Part shown: one piece after another, positions 1-7,912 of the stretch | Position numbering within the stretch: the stretch's first letter is position 1 | Layout of the letters: every line of letters starts with the position of its first letter | Assembly: GCA_963757815.1 (NCBI GenBank) | Contig: CAVWSN010000037.1 | Span: 1 to 64,000, forward strand | Origin: JACVRW01 sp963757815 | GTDB lineage: Bacteria; Actinomycetota; Thermoleophilia; Solirubrobacterales; Thermoleophilaceae | Direction of reading: 5' to 3' | Length of the DNA stretch: 64,000 bases | Notes under the pieces: generated by a model | Database searches by the model: none | What the model was told of the DNA's origin: nothing | What the model saw: only the letters and a program-made list of their open reading frames with translations | Program-made: the position numbers and the translations under genes

Positions 1-34
1 CAGGAGGTCGCCTGTTCGAGCCAGGGCACCGCCC
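1..34 (+). tRNA. 3' end of a tRNA (identity not visible)
   Basis: The first bases look like the 3' part of a tRNA cut by the window edge. An AGGTC variable loop is followed by a T arm with the loop TTCGAGC (15-21), enclosed by GCCTG (10-14) and CAGGG (22-26), with four of five pairs formed. A 7-nt acceptor strand CACCGCC (27-33) follows. No CCA is encoded. The anticodon lies outside the window, so the amino acid cannot be named. Confidence 0.5.
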
Positions 35-167
35 ATCGTCGCGTTCCGCGCCCGAAGCGGCGCAACCGCCGCCGCCTGTGAGACGTGTCACAGTGGCTTG
101 ATTTGGCAAATGGTTTGCTCCCCATACCGATGAATCGTGAGCCGCCTCGCGGTCTTACCTATCGACC

Positions 168-1172
168 ATGTCCAGCCAAGTCGCCACACTCCACAACGCC
201 TCACGACGGTCCGTCCGGCATGGCGAGCGGCGGCGCCTGCGTCACGGGCGTCCGCGTCCGCCGGCGCAACGGCTGGACGCGGTGGTCGTCGGGGGCGGTC
301 CGGCGGGCCTGAGCGCCGCCCTGGTTCTCGGTAGGGCGCGCCGGCAGGTGCTGGTGGTCGACACCGGCCAGCCCGCGAACGTCAAGTCGAGTGCGATCGG
401 AGGGCTGCTCGGCCAGGGTGGCGTGGCGCCCGTCGAGCTGCGTCACGCCGGGCGCGAGCAACTCGTGGATCTCCCGAGCGTCGAGATCCGGGACGCCGCC
501 ATGATCGACGCCGATGTGGGGTCCGAGCGCCTCGGAGTCAGGCTCAGCGACGGAAGTGAGCTGCGCACGCGCGCGCTCGTGCTGGCGCATGGGTTGAGCT
601 ACGAGCCGCCCGCGCTGCCGGGGATCGAGCCGCTCTGGGGCCGGTCGGTGTTCCACTGCCCGTTCTGCGATGGGTGGGAGGTGCGTGACCGCGCGCTGGC
701 CGTGCACGGCAACGGGCCCGACGTCGTCCGCTCGGCGCTCGTCGTGTCCGGATGGAGCAGCGACGTGGTGCTGTTGACGGACGGGCCGGCGCGCCTGGGC
801 GACGGCGGGCGGGAGTTGCTCGCCGCCGCGGGCGTGCGTGTCCGCGAGGAGCCGGTTCGCCGGCTGGCGGGCCACGACGGCCGCCTGGACCGGATCGAGT
901 TCGCCTCCGGGCCCGTCGAGAAGCGCGAGGCGCTCTTCGTGCGTACTCGTCGCGAGCAGCCGAACGGGCTGGCGGCGGCGCTCGGGTGCGAGCTGACCGC
1001 GGGCGGGACGATCGTCACCGACGGCGACGGCCGCACTGCGGTGGGCGGCGTTTACGCGGCCGGCGACGCGGCGACGGAGCGACTGCGCTCGGTGGCGGCG
1101 GCGATCGGGACGGGGTCCCGGGCGGCGCTGGCCGTCGCGCTCGACCACCTGCCGGTCGCGGCGGCGGCGTGA
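168..1172 (+). CDS. thioredoxin-reductase-like FAD/NAD(P) oxidoreductase
   Basis: Predicted soluble flavoprotein of the thioredoxin reductase family, 334 residues, close to the usual 300-330. A Rossmann FAD-binding motif GGGPAG lies at residues 42-47 after a VVV strand. A CPFC redox-type pair sits at 164-167, and GGVYAAGDAA near the C terminus is the second FAD motif. The roughly 36-residue Arg-rich leader before the first strand is unusual. The only later in-frame start is a GTG at about 276, too close to the Rossmann motif, so the ATG at 168 is kept. No thioredoxin gene is adjacent, and similar proteins are often annotated simply as NAD(P)/FAD-dependent oxidoreductases, so the partner and substrate are unknown. 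Confidence 0.85.
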   Translation: MSSQVATLHNASRRSVRHGERRRLRHGRPRPPAQRLDAVVVGGGPAGLSAALVLGRARRQVLVVDTGQPANVKSSAIGGLLGQGGVAPVELRHAGREQLVDLPSVEIRDAAMIDADVGSERLGVRLSDGSELRTRALVLAHGLSYEPPALPGIEPLWGRSVFHCPFCDGWEVRDRALAVHGNGPDVVRSALVVSGWSSDVVLLTDGPARLGDGGRELLAAAGVRVREEPVRRLAGHDGRLDRIEFASGPVEKREALFVRTRREQPNGLAAALGCELTAGGTIVTDGDGRTAVGGVYAAGDAATERLRSVAAAIGTGSRAALAVALDHLPVAAAA

Positions 1173-1185
1173 GCCAGCCCAGGGG

Positions 1186-1776
1186 TCAGTAGTCCTCGGG
1201 TGGCGCCAGCGGCTCGCTGTCGGTTTCGGCGAGCCACGCTTCGGCGTCCGCGAGCAGCACCTCGGCGACATCCTCGGGGCCGTTATCGGCGGCGGCCCCG
1301 AACGTGACGCTGCGTAGCCTCAGGGAGTCCGGCTTGGCCATGGCCAGGCGTAGTTGTCCACGCCACATGCCATGGCTGCGCATGGAGAACTCGAGCTCGC
1401 CGTCGTGCCGGCGGAGGAGTTCTTCGAGCCGGTCGATGGCGTTCGTCGCCGGCTGCGGGGGTTCGTACGGCCCGTGCTCCAGGAACGGCGACCCATTCCC
1501 GTCCGGCCCGAACTCCGCGGCGTGTTTGACCGCCTGCGCGTTAGCCAGCTCGAAGTTGGTGTGCCGCGTTGTGCGGAACAGGCCCTCGCTGTCGTAGATG
1601 TGGACGCACCAAGTGTCGACATCTCCGTGACCGCACGGGTCGGGTCGCCCGATGGAGTGTGCACGGGCGGTGACGGTGTCACCGAGGTCGACGCGGACGT
1701 ACAGGAGATCGCCGTCCCACATATGGCGGGTGGTGATGGTGCGTCGAAGGCTCGGTGGGACGGGGTTGAAATCCAT
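1186..1776 (-). CDS. hypothetical protein
   Basis: A 196-residue protein I do not recognise. The sequence is mixed charged and hydrophobic, with a Trp-containing start region (MWDGDLLYV) that reads like a beta-rich domain, and an acidic C terminus ending in APPEDY. No signal peptide or membrane helix is visible. The start is placed at the ATG at 1776, because it directly precedes the first folded-looking segment. An in-frame ATG at 1824 would add 16 basic residues. Neither start has a clear ribosome site. It lies just downstream of the P450 gene on the same strand (60 bp from 1776), so they may be co-transcribed. Confidence 0.6.
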   Translation of the reverse strand: MDFNPVPPSLRRTITTRHMWDGDLLYVRVDLGDTVTARAHSIGRPDPCGHGDVDTWCVHIYDSEGLFRTTRHTNFELANAQAVKHAAEFGPDGNGSPFLEHGPYEPPQPATNAIDRLEELLRRHDGELEFSMRSHGMWRGQLRLAMAKPDSLRLRSVTFGAAADNGPEDVAEVLLADAEAWLAETDSEPLAPPEDY

Positions 1777-1835
1777 AAAACCCAATATCGGCGGACGCCC
1801 CGCCGAACTGGAGCGGCGCGCCATGGGCAGTTCGG

Positions 1836-3224
1836 CTACCCGCCGCGCTCGCCAACGATCACCGGCAGCCCGCCCCGGGGCGACAGCGTCGGCATCTGCC
1901 GGATCGACAGCGGCCGCATGGGCTCGACCAGCTCGAGCGAGAAGCGACGCAGCACCGCGGAGGCGATCGACTTGACCTCGAGCAGCCCGAAGCGCATTCC
2001 GATGCAGGTCCGCGAGCCGCCGCCGAAGGGCACGTAGGCGCCCTTGGGGAGGCCGGCGCGTTCCTCGGGCGAGAAGCGCGCGGGCCGGAAGCGCCATGGC
2101 TGGGGGAACACCTCGGAGAGGTGATGGCTGGCCCACGAGCAGTAGTTCACGAGCACCCCGCCCGGCACGCGCACGCCCGAGAGCTCGAACGGCTCGATCG
2201 ACCGGCGCGGGCCGATCCAGGCCGGCGGGTACATGCGAAGGGTCTCGTCCACCGCCATCTCGAGCCGCGGTAGCTCACCGTCCCCCGCCTCGTCCAGCTC
2301 GGCCAGCAGCGGCGCCAGCTCGTCCGGGTTGCGCGCGAGTTCGTAGAACAGGAACGCGACCGTCGAGGTCGCCGTGTCGTGGCCCGCGAACAGGAGCGTC
2401 ATCACCTGGTCACGCAGCTCGCGCTCGGAGAGCCCCGAGCCGTCCTCGTCCTCGGCGTCGAGGAGCAGGCTGAGGATGTCCGTGCCGCGCTCGCCCGACG
2501 CCCGCCGCCGGTCGATCTCGGAGAAGATCACGCGGTCGAGCAGCGCCCGCGCGCGCAGCATCCGCCGCCACGGGCTGCCCGGCCCGCGCAGCATCTGCAT
2601 GGTGTAGTCCTCCCCCCAGAAGCCGAGCGCCCGCTCGAACTCCTCCGCCATGTCGGCATCGCGCAGCCCGCGGTCGGGATCGAATCCGAACAGTGCGCGC
2701 ATCGCGATCCGCAGCGCGAGCGCGCGCGTCCAGGCGTACACGTCGATCCGGGCGCCGGGTCGCCAGCTCTCGAGCGCACGCTCGGCCTCCTCGAGCATGG
2801 TGGCGGTGGCCGCGGCGAGCTGCTCGCGGTGGAAGGCAGGCAGCATGATCCGCCGTGCGCGCTTGTGGTAATCGCCGTCGGTGGTCAGCAGGCCGTCGCC
2901 GAGCAGCGGGATCAGGTCACCCATGCCGCCGTCGCGCCAGCGGAAGTTGGAGGCGTGCGAGACGGTCATGTAGTGGTTGGCCTCGGGGCCGATCGCGAAC
3001 ACGACCGGCGCGTACATCAGCCGGATCGTGAAAACGGGGCCGTACTCGCCGTAGAGCCGCAGCAGGAGCGGCAGCGGCATCCGCTCGAACTCGCGCGTGC
3101 GGCGCATGCTGAAGGACAGCTCGCCGGGCGGGAACTGGCCGCGGGCCTCCTTCATCCAGCGCAGGTCGAAGCGCACCCGGTTCAGCACGCCCTCGGTGAC
3201 GGGAGGAGGCTGGGCCACGGTCAT
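1836..3224 (-). CDS. cytochrome P450
   Basis: A complete 462-residue P450 monooxygenase. The I-helix oxygen-activation motif AGHDT is present, followed by the K-helix E-x-x-R (ETLR). The heme loop FGGGSRTCIG has the axial Cys at about residue 407. There is no N-terminal membrane anchor, as expected for a soluble bacterial P450 supplied by separate ferredoxin partners. None are encoded nearby. The long N-terminal helix (RMPLPLLLRLYGEYGPVF) and the PPAWIGPRR segment after E-x-x-R resemble P450s of the CYP102/CYP4-like group rather than narrow-substrate antibiotic P450s, which suggests a fatty or hydrophobic substrate. That suggestion is inference. Confidence 0.93.
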   Translation of the reverse strand: MTVAQPPPVTEGVLNRVRFDLRWMKEARGQFPPGELSFSMRRTREFERMPLPLLLRLYGEYGPVFTIRLMYAPVVFAIGPEANHYMTVSHASNFRWRDGGMGDLIPLLGDGLLTTDGDYHKRARRIMLPAFHREQLAAATATMLEEAERALESWRPGARIDVYAWTRALALRIAMRALFGFDPDRGLRDADMAEEFERALGFWGEDYTMQMLRGPGSPWRRMLRARALLDRVIFSEIDRRRASGERGTDILSLLLDAEDEDGSGLSERELRDQVMTLLFAGHDTATSTVAFLFYELARNPDELAPLLAELDEAGDGELPRLEMAVDETLRMYPPAWIGPRRSIEPFELSGVRVPGGVLVNYCSWASHHLSEVFPQPWRFRPARFSPEERAGLPKGAYVPFGGGSRTCIGMRFGLLEVKSIASAVLRRFSLELVEPMRPLSIRQMPTLSPRGGLPVIVGERGG

Positions 3225-3273
3225 TGGCCAGCAATCCTAGGCGGCGTCGGCCACGCCCCGTACGCTGTGCGGA

Positions 3274-3846
3274 ATGGACGTGGCGAGCGTCTGCGCGGCC
3301 TTCGGCCTCTCCGCCGCCTCGGGCCTGAATGCGTGGCTGCCGCTGTTCGGCGGCGCGCTGCTCAACCGGCTGGACGTGGTCGAGCTCGCCGCGCCGTTCG
3401 ACGAGTTGAGCGGCACGGGCTCGATCGTCGTTCTCGGAGTGCTCACGGCGGCGGACTTCGTCGGCGACAAGATCCCCGCCGTGGACCATGTCCTGCATGC
3501 GATCGGGACCGTGGTCGCACCGATCTCGGGCGCGGTGATGTTCACGGGCCAGACCGGTGTCGACACAGACATCCCGACGCTCGTGGCCGTGCTGCTCGGG
3601 GGCGGCACCGCGGAATCTGTCCACGCCGGCCGCGCCGCGATCCGGCCCCTGTCCACGGCCACGACGGCGGGCACCGGCAACCCCGTGCTGTCGCTGCTCG
3701 AGGACGCGGGTTCGGCGTTCCTCGTACTGGTGGCGTTCGTGCTGCCGGTGCTGGCGTTTCTGCTGGTCGTGGGCCTGCTGGTGGCGATCTTCCTGGCCTG
3801 GCGCCGCCTGCGGCGAGGCCCGGCCGCTCGCCAGGCGCCCACCTAG
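3274..3846 (+). CDS. DUF4126 family membrane protein
   Basis: A 190-residue integral membrane protein. It has the conserved N terminus of the DUF4126 family (FGLSAASGLNAWLPL), a central ADFVGDKIPAVDHVLH segment, and Gly-rich helices around GAVMF and LLGGGTAE. A strong hydrophobic helix near the C terminus (about residues 148-178) is followed by an Arg-rich cytoplasmic tail. The family's function is not established. Transcription diverges from the P450 gene across about 49 bp, and the stop lies 4 bp from the convergent hydrolase stop. Confidence 0.85.
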   Translation: MDVASVCAAFGLSAASGLNAWLPLFGGALLNRLDVVELAAPFDELSGTGSIVVLGVLTAADFVGDKIPAVDHVLHAIGTVVAPISGAVMFTGQTGVDTDIPTLVAVLLGGGTAESVHAGRAAIRPLSTATTAGTGNPVLSLLEDAGSAFLVLVAFVLPVLAFLLVVGLLVAIFLAWRRLRRGPAARQAPT

Positions 3847-3850
3847 CCGA

Positions 3851-4609
3851 TCACGTGCTCGCGAGCAGCAACGCCCGCGAGACCTGCGCCGGGTCGTCCC
3901 AGGTCGGGATGTGCCCGCAGCCGCGCAGCAGCAGTGAGCGCCAGTGCTCCGGCTTGGTCCGCGGACGCCTGATCAGCCTGTCGAGCTCGCCCCACGCGAG
4001 CGTCACCGGCACGTCGATCCGCTCGAGGTCGGAGAGGAATCCTGCGCGCATCGCCGCGTTGGCGCCGTCGAAGCCGGGCGAGGTGACGTAGGCGCGGACA
4101 AGTCGCAGCGCCGCGGCGGGCGGTACGCGCTCGGGGTGGCCGACCGATCCGCGCAACAGGGCCCGGCGCCCGGAGGCGCTGCGGACGAGCGCCGGCAGCA
4201 GCGGAAGGAGCGCCCGGCCGATGCGGCGCACGTCGGGACCGTCGCGGGGCCCGAGCGGGCGCGTCCAGAATCCAGCCGAGCACACGCCCGCCGCCGTGAG
4301 CGCGCGCCCCGCCTTCGCCAGCTCGAGCGCCACCCAGCCGCCCAGCGAGTTGCCCGCCACGTGCACCCGATCGAGGCCGAGCGTGTCGAGGAAGCGCCCC
4401 AGGGCCGCCGCGAGCGCCTGGGGCGTGGGATCGGCACCGCCGGGCAGTGGCGCCGACGCGCCGAAGCCCGGCAGGTCGACGGCGATCACGTCGCGCTCCA
4501 CCGCGAGGCGCTCGAGCACCGGCTCCCAGACGACCATGTCCGTGCCGAGCGGGTGGATGAGAAGCAGCGGCTCGCCGCTCCCGTGGCGGACGTGGTGCAG
4601 AGAGGTCAT
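3851..4609 (-). CDS. alpha/beta hydrolase
   Basis: A 252-residue alpha/beta-hydrolase fold enzyme. The oxyanion-hole HPLGTD motif is near the N terminus. The nucleophile elbow is GNSLGG, the acidic residue is in GELDRL, and the catalytic His is in GCGHIPTW near the C terminus, so the Ser-Asp-His triad is complete. The substrate is not predictable. Relatives include esterases and ring-cleavage-product hydrolases. It is divergent from the SDR gene, with only 32 bp between the two start codons, so the promoters must overlap. Confidence 0.88.
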   Translation of the reverse strand: MTSLHHVRHGSGEPLLLIHPLGTDMVVWEPVLERLAVERDVIAVDLPGFGASAPLPGGADPTPQALAAALGRFLDTLGLDRVHVAGNSLGGWVALELAKAGRALTAAGVCSAGFWTRPLGPRDGPDVRRIGRALLPLLPALVRSASGRRALLRGSVGHPERVPPAAALRLVRAYVTSPGFDGANAAMRAGFLSDLERIDVPVTLAWGELDRLIRRPRTKPEHWRSLLLRGCGHIPTWDDPAQVSRALLLAST

Positions 4610-4641
4610 CCTTGTCGGCCCCGCCGACGTATCCGACTGCG

Positions 4642-5424
4642 ATGGATCTCAACGGACTGACAGCGCTCGTCACCGGCTCGAACCGCGGCATCGGCCGCGC
4701 GCTCGCCGAGCGGCTGGCCGCCAGCGGGCTGGACCTGCTGCTGTGCGGCGCGCGCTCGCCCGACAGCTTCGAGCCGCTCGAGCCGCCCCCCGGGGGCGCC
4801 CGCGAGGTCCGCCCGATAGCGCTCGACCTGTCTACGCGCGAATCGATCGAGGAGGGTGCCTCGGCGCTCCCGCCCGTCGATCTGCTCGTGAACAACGCGG
4901 GCCTGATGACCGGCGGCCTGCTCGAGGAGCAGGAGGTCGAGGACGTCTACGCGATGTTCCAGGTCAACCTGGTCGGGCTCGTGCACCTGACCCGGCTGCT
5001 TCTTCCCGCGATGGTCGAGCGCGGGCGCGGGAAGATCGTCAACAACGCGAGCATCAGCGGCTACGCCTGGTTCCCGTCGGCGAGCACCTACGCGGCGTCG
5101 AAGGCCGGCGTGGTGGCGTTCAGCGAGTCGCTGCGGCGCGAGCTCAAGGGGACCGGCGTGAGTGTGCTCCACCTCGTGACTCCCGGGGTGGCCACCGACA
5201 TGCTGGACGCCACTCGCCAGGTCTACGGCCGCCACATGGATGCCGCTGCGTGGGACGATCAGGCCCCCGCCGATTGGGCCGCGAAGGTGGTTCACGCGAT
5301 CGAGCGCGACGATCACGTGCTGGGACCCGGCGGGAGGCTCGCGCTCGCCAAGCTCGCCTCGCGCGGGCCCGCGGCGCTGCTCGACACGATCTCCGGGCGC
5401 ATGTTCACGCGTGAGCCGCGGTAG
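4642..5424 (+). CDS. SDR family oxidoreductase
   Basis: A 260-residue short-chain dehydrogenase/reductase. The cofactor motif TGSNRGIG is near the N terminus, followed by NNAG. The catalytic triad is Ser in NNASISG with YAASK about 12 residues later. ATG 4642 is preferred over an in-frame ATG at 4612, because it starts directly before the first beta strand and avoids reading into the divergent hydrolase promoter. The 3' end overlaps the convergent methyltransferase gene by 112 bp. Substrate unknown. Confidence 0.9.
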   Translation: MDLNGLTALVTGSNRGIGRALAERLAASGLDLLLCGARSPDSFEPLEPPPGGAREVRPIALDLSTRESIEEGASALPPVDLLVNNAGLMTGGLLEEQEVEDVYAMFQVNLVGLVHLTRLLLPAMVERGRGKIVNNASISGYAWFPSASTYAASKAGVVAFSESLRRELKGTGVSVLHLVTPGVATDMLDATRQVYGRHMDAAAWDDQAPADWAAKVVHAIERDDHVLGPGGRLALAKLASRGPAALLDTISGRMFTREPR

Positions 5425-6584
5425 GCCGGCTTGGCGAGCAGCACCTGCACGTCGCCGATCCGCCGTTCGCGGAAGCCGCCCTCGGACCACGAGAGATAGA
5501 GCTGCCACAGCCGGCGGAAGCGGCGGTCGTAGCCGAGCTCCTCGAGCCGGTCCGCCGCGGCCAGGAAGTTCTCCCGCCAGGCGCTGAGCGTCGGCGGGTA
5601 GTGCGCGGTGATGTCCTCGAGGTCGAGCACCCGCATGTCGGTCGCGCGGGCCACCGAGCGCGAGATCACCGCGACCGATGGCAGGCAGCCGGACGGGAAG
5701 ATCAGCGCCTTGGAGAACGAGCGCGCGGCCTTCTCGACCTCGTATGCCCGGTCATCGATCGTGATGGCCTGCACGAGCATCAGCCCGTCGGGTGCGAGGA
5801 GCTTCGAGCAGGAGCGGAAGAAGACGTCGAAGTACTGCCAGCCGACGGCCTCGATCATCTCGATCGAGGCGAGCTTGGAGTAGCTGCCGCGCAGGTCGCG
5901 GTAGTCCTCTGTGACCACCTCGATGCGATCGCCGAGCCCGGCCGCGCGGATGCGCTCGCTCGCCACGGCATGCTGCTCCCGCGAGATCGTCGTGGTCGTG
6001 ACCCGGCAGCCGTACTCGCCGGCGGCGTGCAGCGCGAGCGAGCCCCAACCGGTGCCGATCTCCACGAGATGGTCGTCCGGTCCGAGCTCGAGCTTGCGGC
6101 AGACGCGGTCGAGCTTCGCCAGCTGGGCTTCGTGCAGCGGCGTCCCGGGCTCCTCGAAGAACGCGCACGAGTAGGTCATCGTGTCGTCGAGGAAGAGCCG
6201 GAACATCTCGTTCCCGAGGTCGTAGTGCGCCGAGATGTGGCGGCGAGCAGCGGCGCGCGTGTTGCGCGGCACGCGCGTGAGAGCCGTGCGCAGCGGTGCA
6301 AACGGGGCGCGCAGGCGGTCGAAGCGCGGCATCTCGCGCGCGCCGATGCGCACCGCGGTCACGAGGTCGTCGGAGTCCCAACCGCCGTTCGCGTAGAGCT
6401 CGGCCAGTTCCCGGCTGCCGCGCAGCATTGCGCGCCAGAAGCCCAGGTCGCGCACGGTGATCGTGGCGCTGAGATCGGAGTCCTCCGGTCCGAATCCGCG
6501 CCTGCGGCCGTCCGGCTCCACGATCTCCAGCCGGCCCCCGCGCAGGCGCCCGAGCAGGGCTGACACGATGGTGCGGGCAATCAT
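5313..6584 (-). CDS. cyclopropane-fatty-acyl-phospholipid synthase-like methyltransferase
   Basis: A 423-residue SAM-dependent methyltransferase of the cyclopropane/mycolic-acid cyclase family, normal length. The SAM-binding motif VEIGTGWGS is followed by TTTTISREQ and a ...EMIEAVG segment typical of the family. The N-terminal 100 residues form the accessory domain. Such enzymes modify double bonds in membrane phospholipid acyl chains. The ATG overlaps the stop of the upstream chimeric amine-oxidase/DUF1365 gene, so translation is probably coupled, and this trio is a known gene set. The last 35 residues are encoded inside the overlap with the SDR gene and look like an unconserved tail. Confidence 0.88.
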   Translation of the reverse strand: MIARTIVSALLGRLRGGRLEIVEPDGRRRGFGPEDSDLSATITVRDLGFWRAMLRGSRELAELYANGGWDSDDLVTAVRIGAREMPRFDRLRAPFAPLRTALTRVPRNTRAAARRHISAHYDLGNEMFRLFLDDTMTYSCAFFEEPGTPLHEAQLAKLDRVCRKLELGPDDHLVEIGTGWGSLALHAAGEYGCRVTTTTISREQHAVASERIRAAGLGDRIEVVTEDYRDLRGSYSKLASIEMIEAVGWQYFDVFFRSCSKLLAPDGLMLVQAITIDDRAYEVEKAARSFSKALIFPSGCLPSVAVISRSVARATDMRVLDLEDITAHYPPTLSAWRENFLAAADRLEELGYDRRFRRLWQLYLSWSEGGFRERRIGDVQVLLAKPAYRGSRVNMRPEIVSSSAAGPREASLASASLPPGPST

Positions 6585-7438
6585 CGTTTGGGGTGAGGAT
6601 GGTACGGGGCGCCCCTCAGCGCCAGCCTCACGGCGTGAGCGTATATCCCCGCCACGACCCGTAGCGTCATGAACGGGTAGCGCAGCAGCGGCCAGGGAGA
6701 CAGTTCGCGCCGCGACAGCGCGAGCGTGGCGTCGAAGTCCACTCGCCCCCCGCGGTGGCTCTCCATGTGCACGCGCAGCAGCTGCCCCGGGGTGGTCAGG
6801 CGAACGCGGTACTCGGCGTCCATCCCCAGGAAGGGCGAGACGTGGAAGTCCTTCTCGACGGTCGCGTTCAGGCCGTCGAGCACGTAGGTCCGTCGCTCCC
6901 CCCAGGGGGTGTTAGTGACCTCCGCGAGCACCTTCTCGACGCGCTCGCCGTCCGGCTCGAAGCAGTAGTAGAGGCTGGAGTAGCCGCCGTCCTCGAGGAA
7001 CTCGCCGAGCGAGGGGCCGGAGCCGTTCAGGCCGATCAGGGCCGGCGCGTGGCGGTTGAAGCGCAGCAGGTCCCGCACCATGCGATGGAACGACGGGCGG
7101 GCCAGGTTCGAGCGACGTGCGAACAGCCCGTTGGGCGACGCGCCGTTGTACTCGAAGTCGCGTCCGTCGCTGACCGAGAAGCTCATGTCCGAGGGCTGGG
7201 TCTCGACACCCACCCCCGCCAGCAGCCGCCGGAAGTTCGGGTAGGTCCGGTCATTCAGGACGATGAAGCCGGTGTCGACCTGGTGGCTTGCGTCAGGAGT
7301 GTCGACGCGGATCGTGTTTGTGTGGCCGCCCGCGTAGGCGTTCGCCTCGAACACGGTGATGTCGTGCCCTTCCTCGAGCAGGTGGGCGCACACGAGGCCT
7401 GAGATCCCGGCGCCGACGATCGCGATTCTCCTCGACAT
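6581..7438 (-). CDS. chimera: N-terminal half of FAD amine oxidase joined to C-terminal half of DUF1365
   Basis: A 285-residue reading frame built from halves of two families. Residues 1 to about 153 match FAD-dependent amine oxidoreductases: VGAGISG, the FEAN strand end, GGHTNT, and GEFLEDGGYS. From about residue 156 the sequence is DUF1365: YYCFEPDGE, EVTNTPWGE, HVSPFLGMD, VDFDATL, PFMTLRVVAGI and a final YHPHP. Amine oxidases of this type are normally over 400 residues and sit directly before a separate DUF1365 gene and then the cyclopropane synthase, which is indeed next here. The simplest reading is a deletion of about 1 kb that joined both genes in frame. The oxidase half lacks its substrate domain and second FAD region, so oxidase activity is doubtful. 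Confidence 0.8.
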   Translation of the reverse strand: MSRRIAIVGAGISGLVCAHLLEEGHDITVFEANAYAGGHTNTIRVDTPDASHQVDTGFIVLNDRTYPNFRRLLAGVGVETQPSDMSFSVSDGRDFEYNGASPNGLFARRSNLARPSFHRMVRDLLRFNRHAPALIGLNGSGPSLGEFLEDGGYSSLYYCFEPDGERVEKVLAEVTNTPWGERRTYVLDGLNATVEKDFHVSPFLGMDAEYRVRLTTPGQLLRVHMESHRGGRVDFDATLALSRRELSPWPLLRYPFMTLRVVAGIYAHAVRLALRGAPYHPHPKR

Positions 7439-7515
7439 CGCACTTCCGTACGTGCGGATGACTGATCTCGATCAGTTGGGTAGAGTCGCCGCGTCCGAGT
7501 TCCGAGGAGGTCCCG

Positions 7516-7908
7516 TTGGATCCGACCCACCTGAAGTCGATCCCCCTGTTCGCGGAAGTGCCCGACGACGAGCTGGCGAAGATCGCGACGTTCGCTCAAG
7601 AGGTCACCGTGGAGGAGGGGCGGGAGCTCGTGCGCGAGGGGGACTTCTCCTACGAGTTCATGGCCATCGAGGAGGGCGAGGCGGAGGTCACGCGGCACGG
7701 GGAGCATGTGGCCGACCTTGCTCCCGGCGACTTCTTCGGCGAGATGGGCCTGCTCGAGAAGACCTTGCGCAACGCGACCGTCACCGCCAAGACGCCGATG
7801 CGGCTCGTGACGCTCACCGGATGGGACCTCAAGCGCATCGAACGGAGCGTTCCCGAGGCAATCGAGCGCGTGCGCGCGACGCTCGAGGAACGCCGGCCGG
7901 CGAGCTGA
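7516..7908 (+). CDS. cyclic nucleotide-binding domain protein
   Basis: A 130-residue stand-alone cNMP-binding (Crp-like) domain with no helix-turn-helix. It shows the family's LKSIPLFAEVPDDEL opening, a beta-roll with REGDFS, and the phosphate-binding-cassette position GDFFGEMGLLE, here without the usual Arg-Thr-Ala ending seen in cAMP binders. It may sense another ligand or act as a regulatory partner. The start is TTG at 7516, supported by a strong GAGGAGG ribosome site at 7504-7510. The next gene starts 4 bp downstream, so they form an operon. Confidence 0.85.
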   Translation: MDPTHLKSIPLFAEVPDDELAKIATFAQEVTVEEGRELVREGDFSYEFMAIEEGEAEVTRHGEHVADLAPGDFFGEMGLLEKTLRNATVTAKTPMRLVTLTGWDLKRIERSVPEAIERVRATLEERRPAS

Positions 7909-7912
7909 CCCG

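Noticed and set aside
2379..4091. Long plus-strand open frame opposite the P450 and beyond
   Set aside because: It has no motifs and covers several real genes in the wrong frame or strand.
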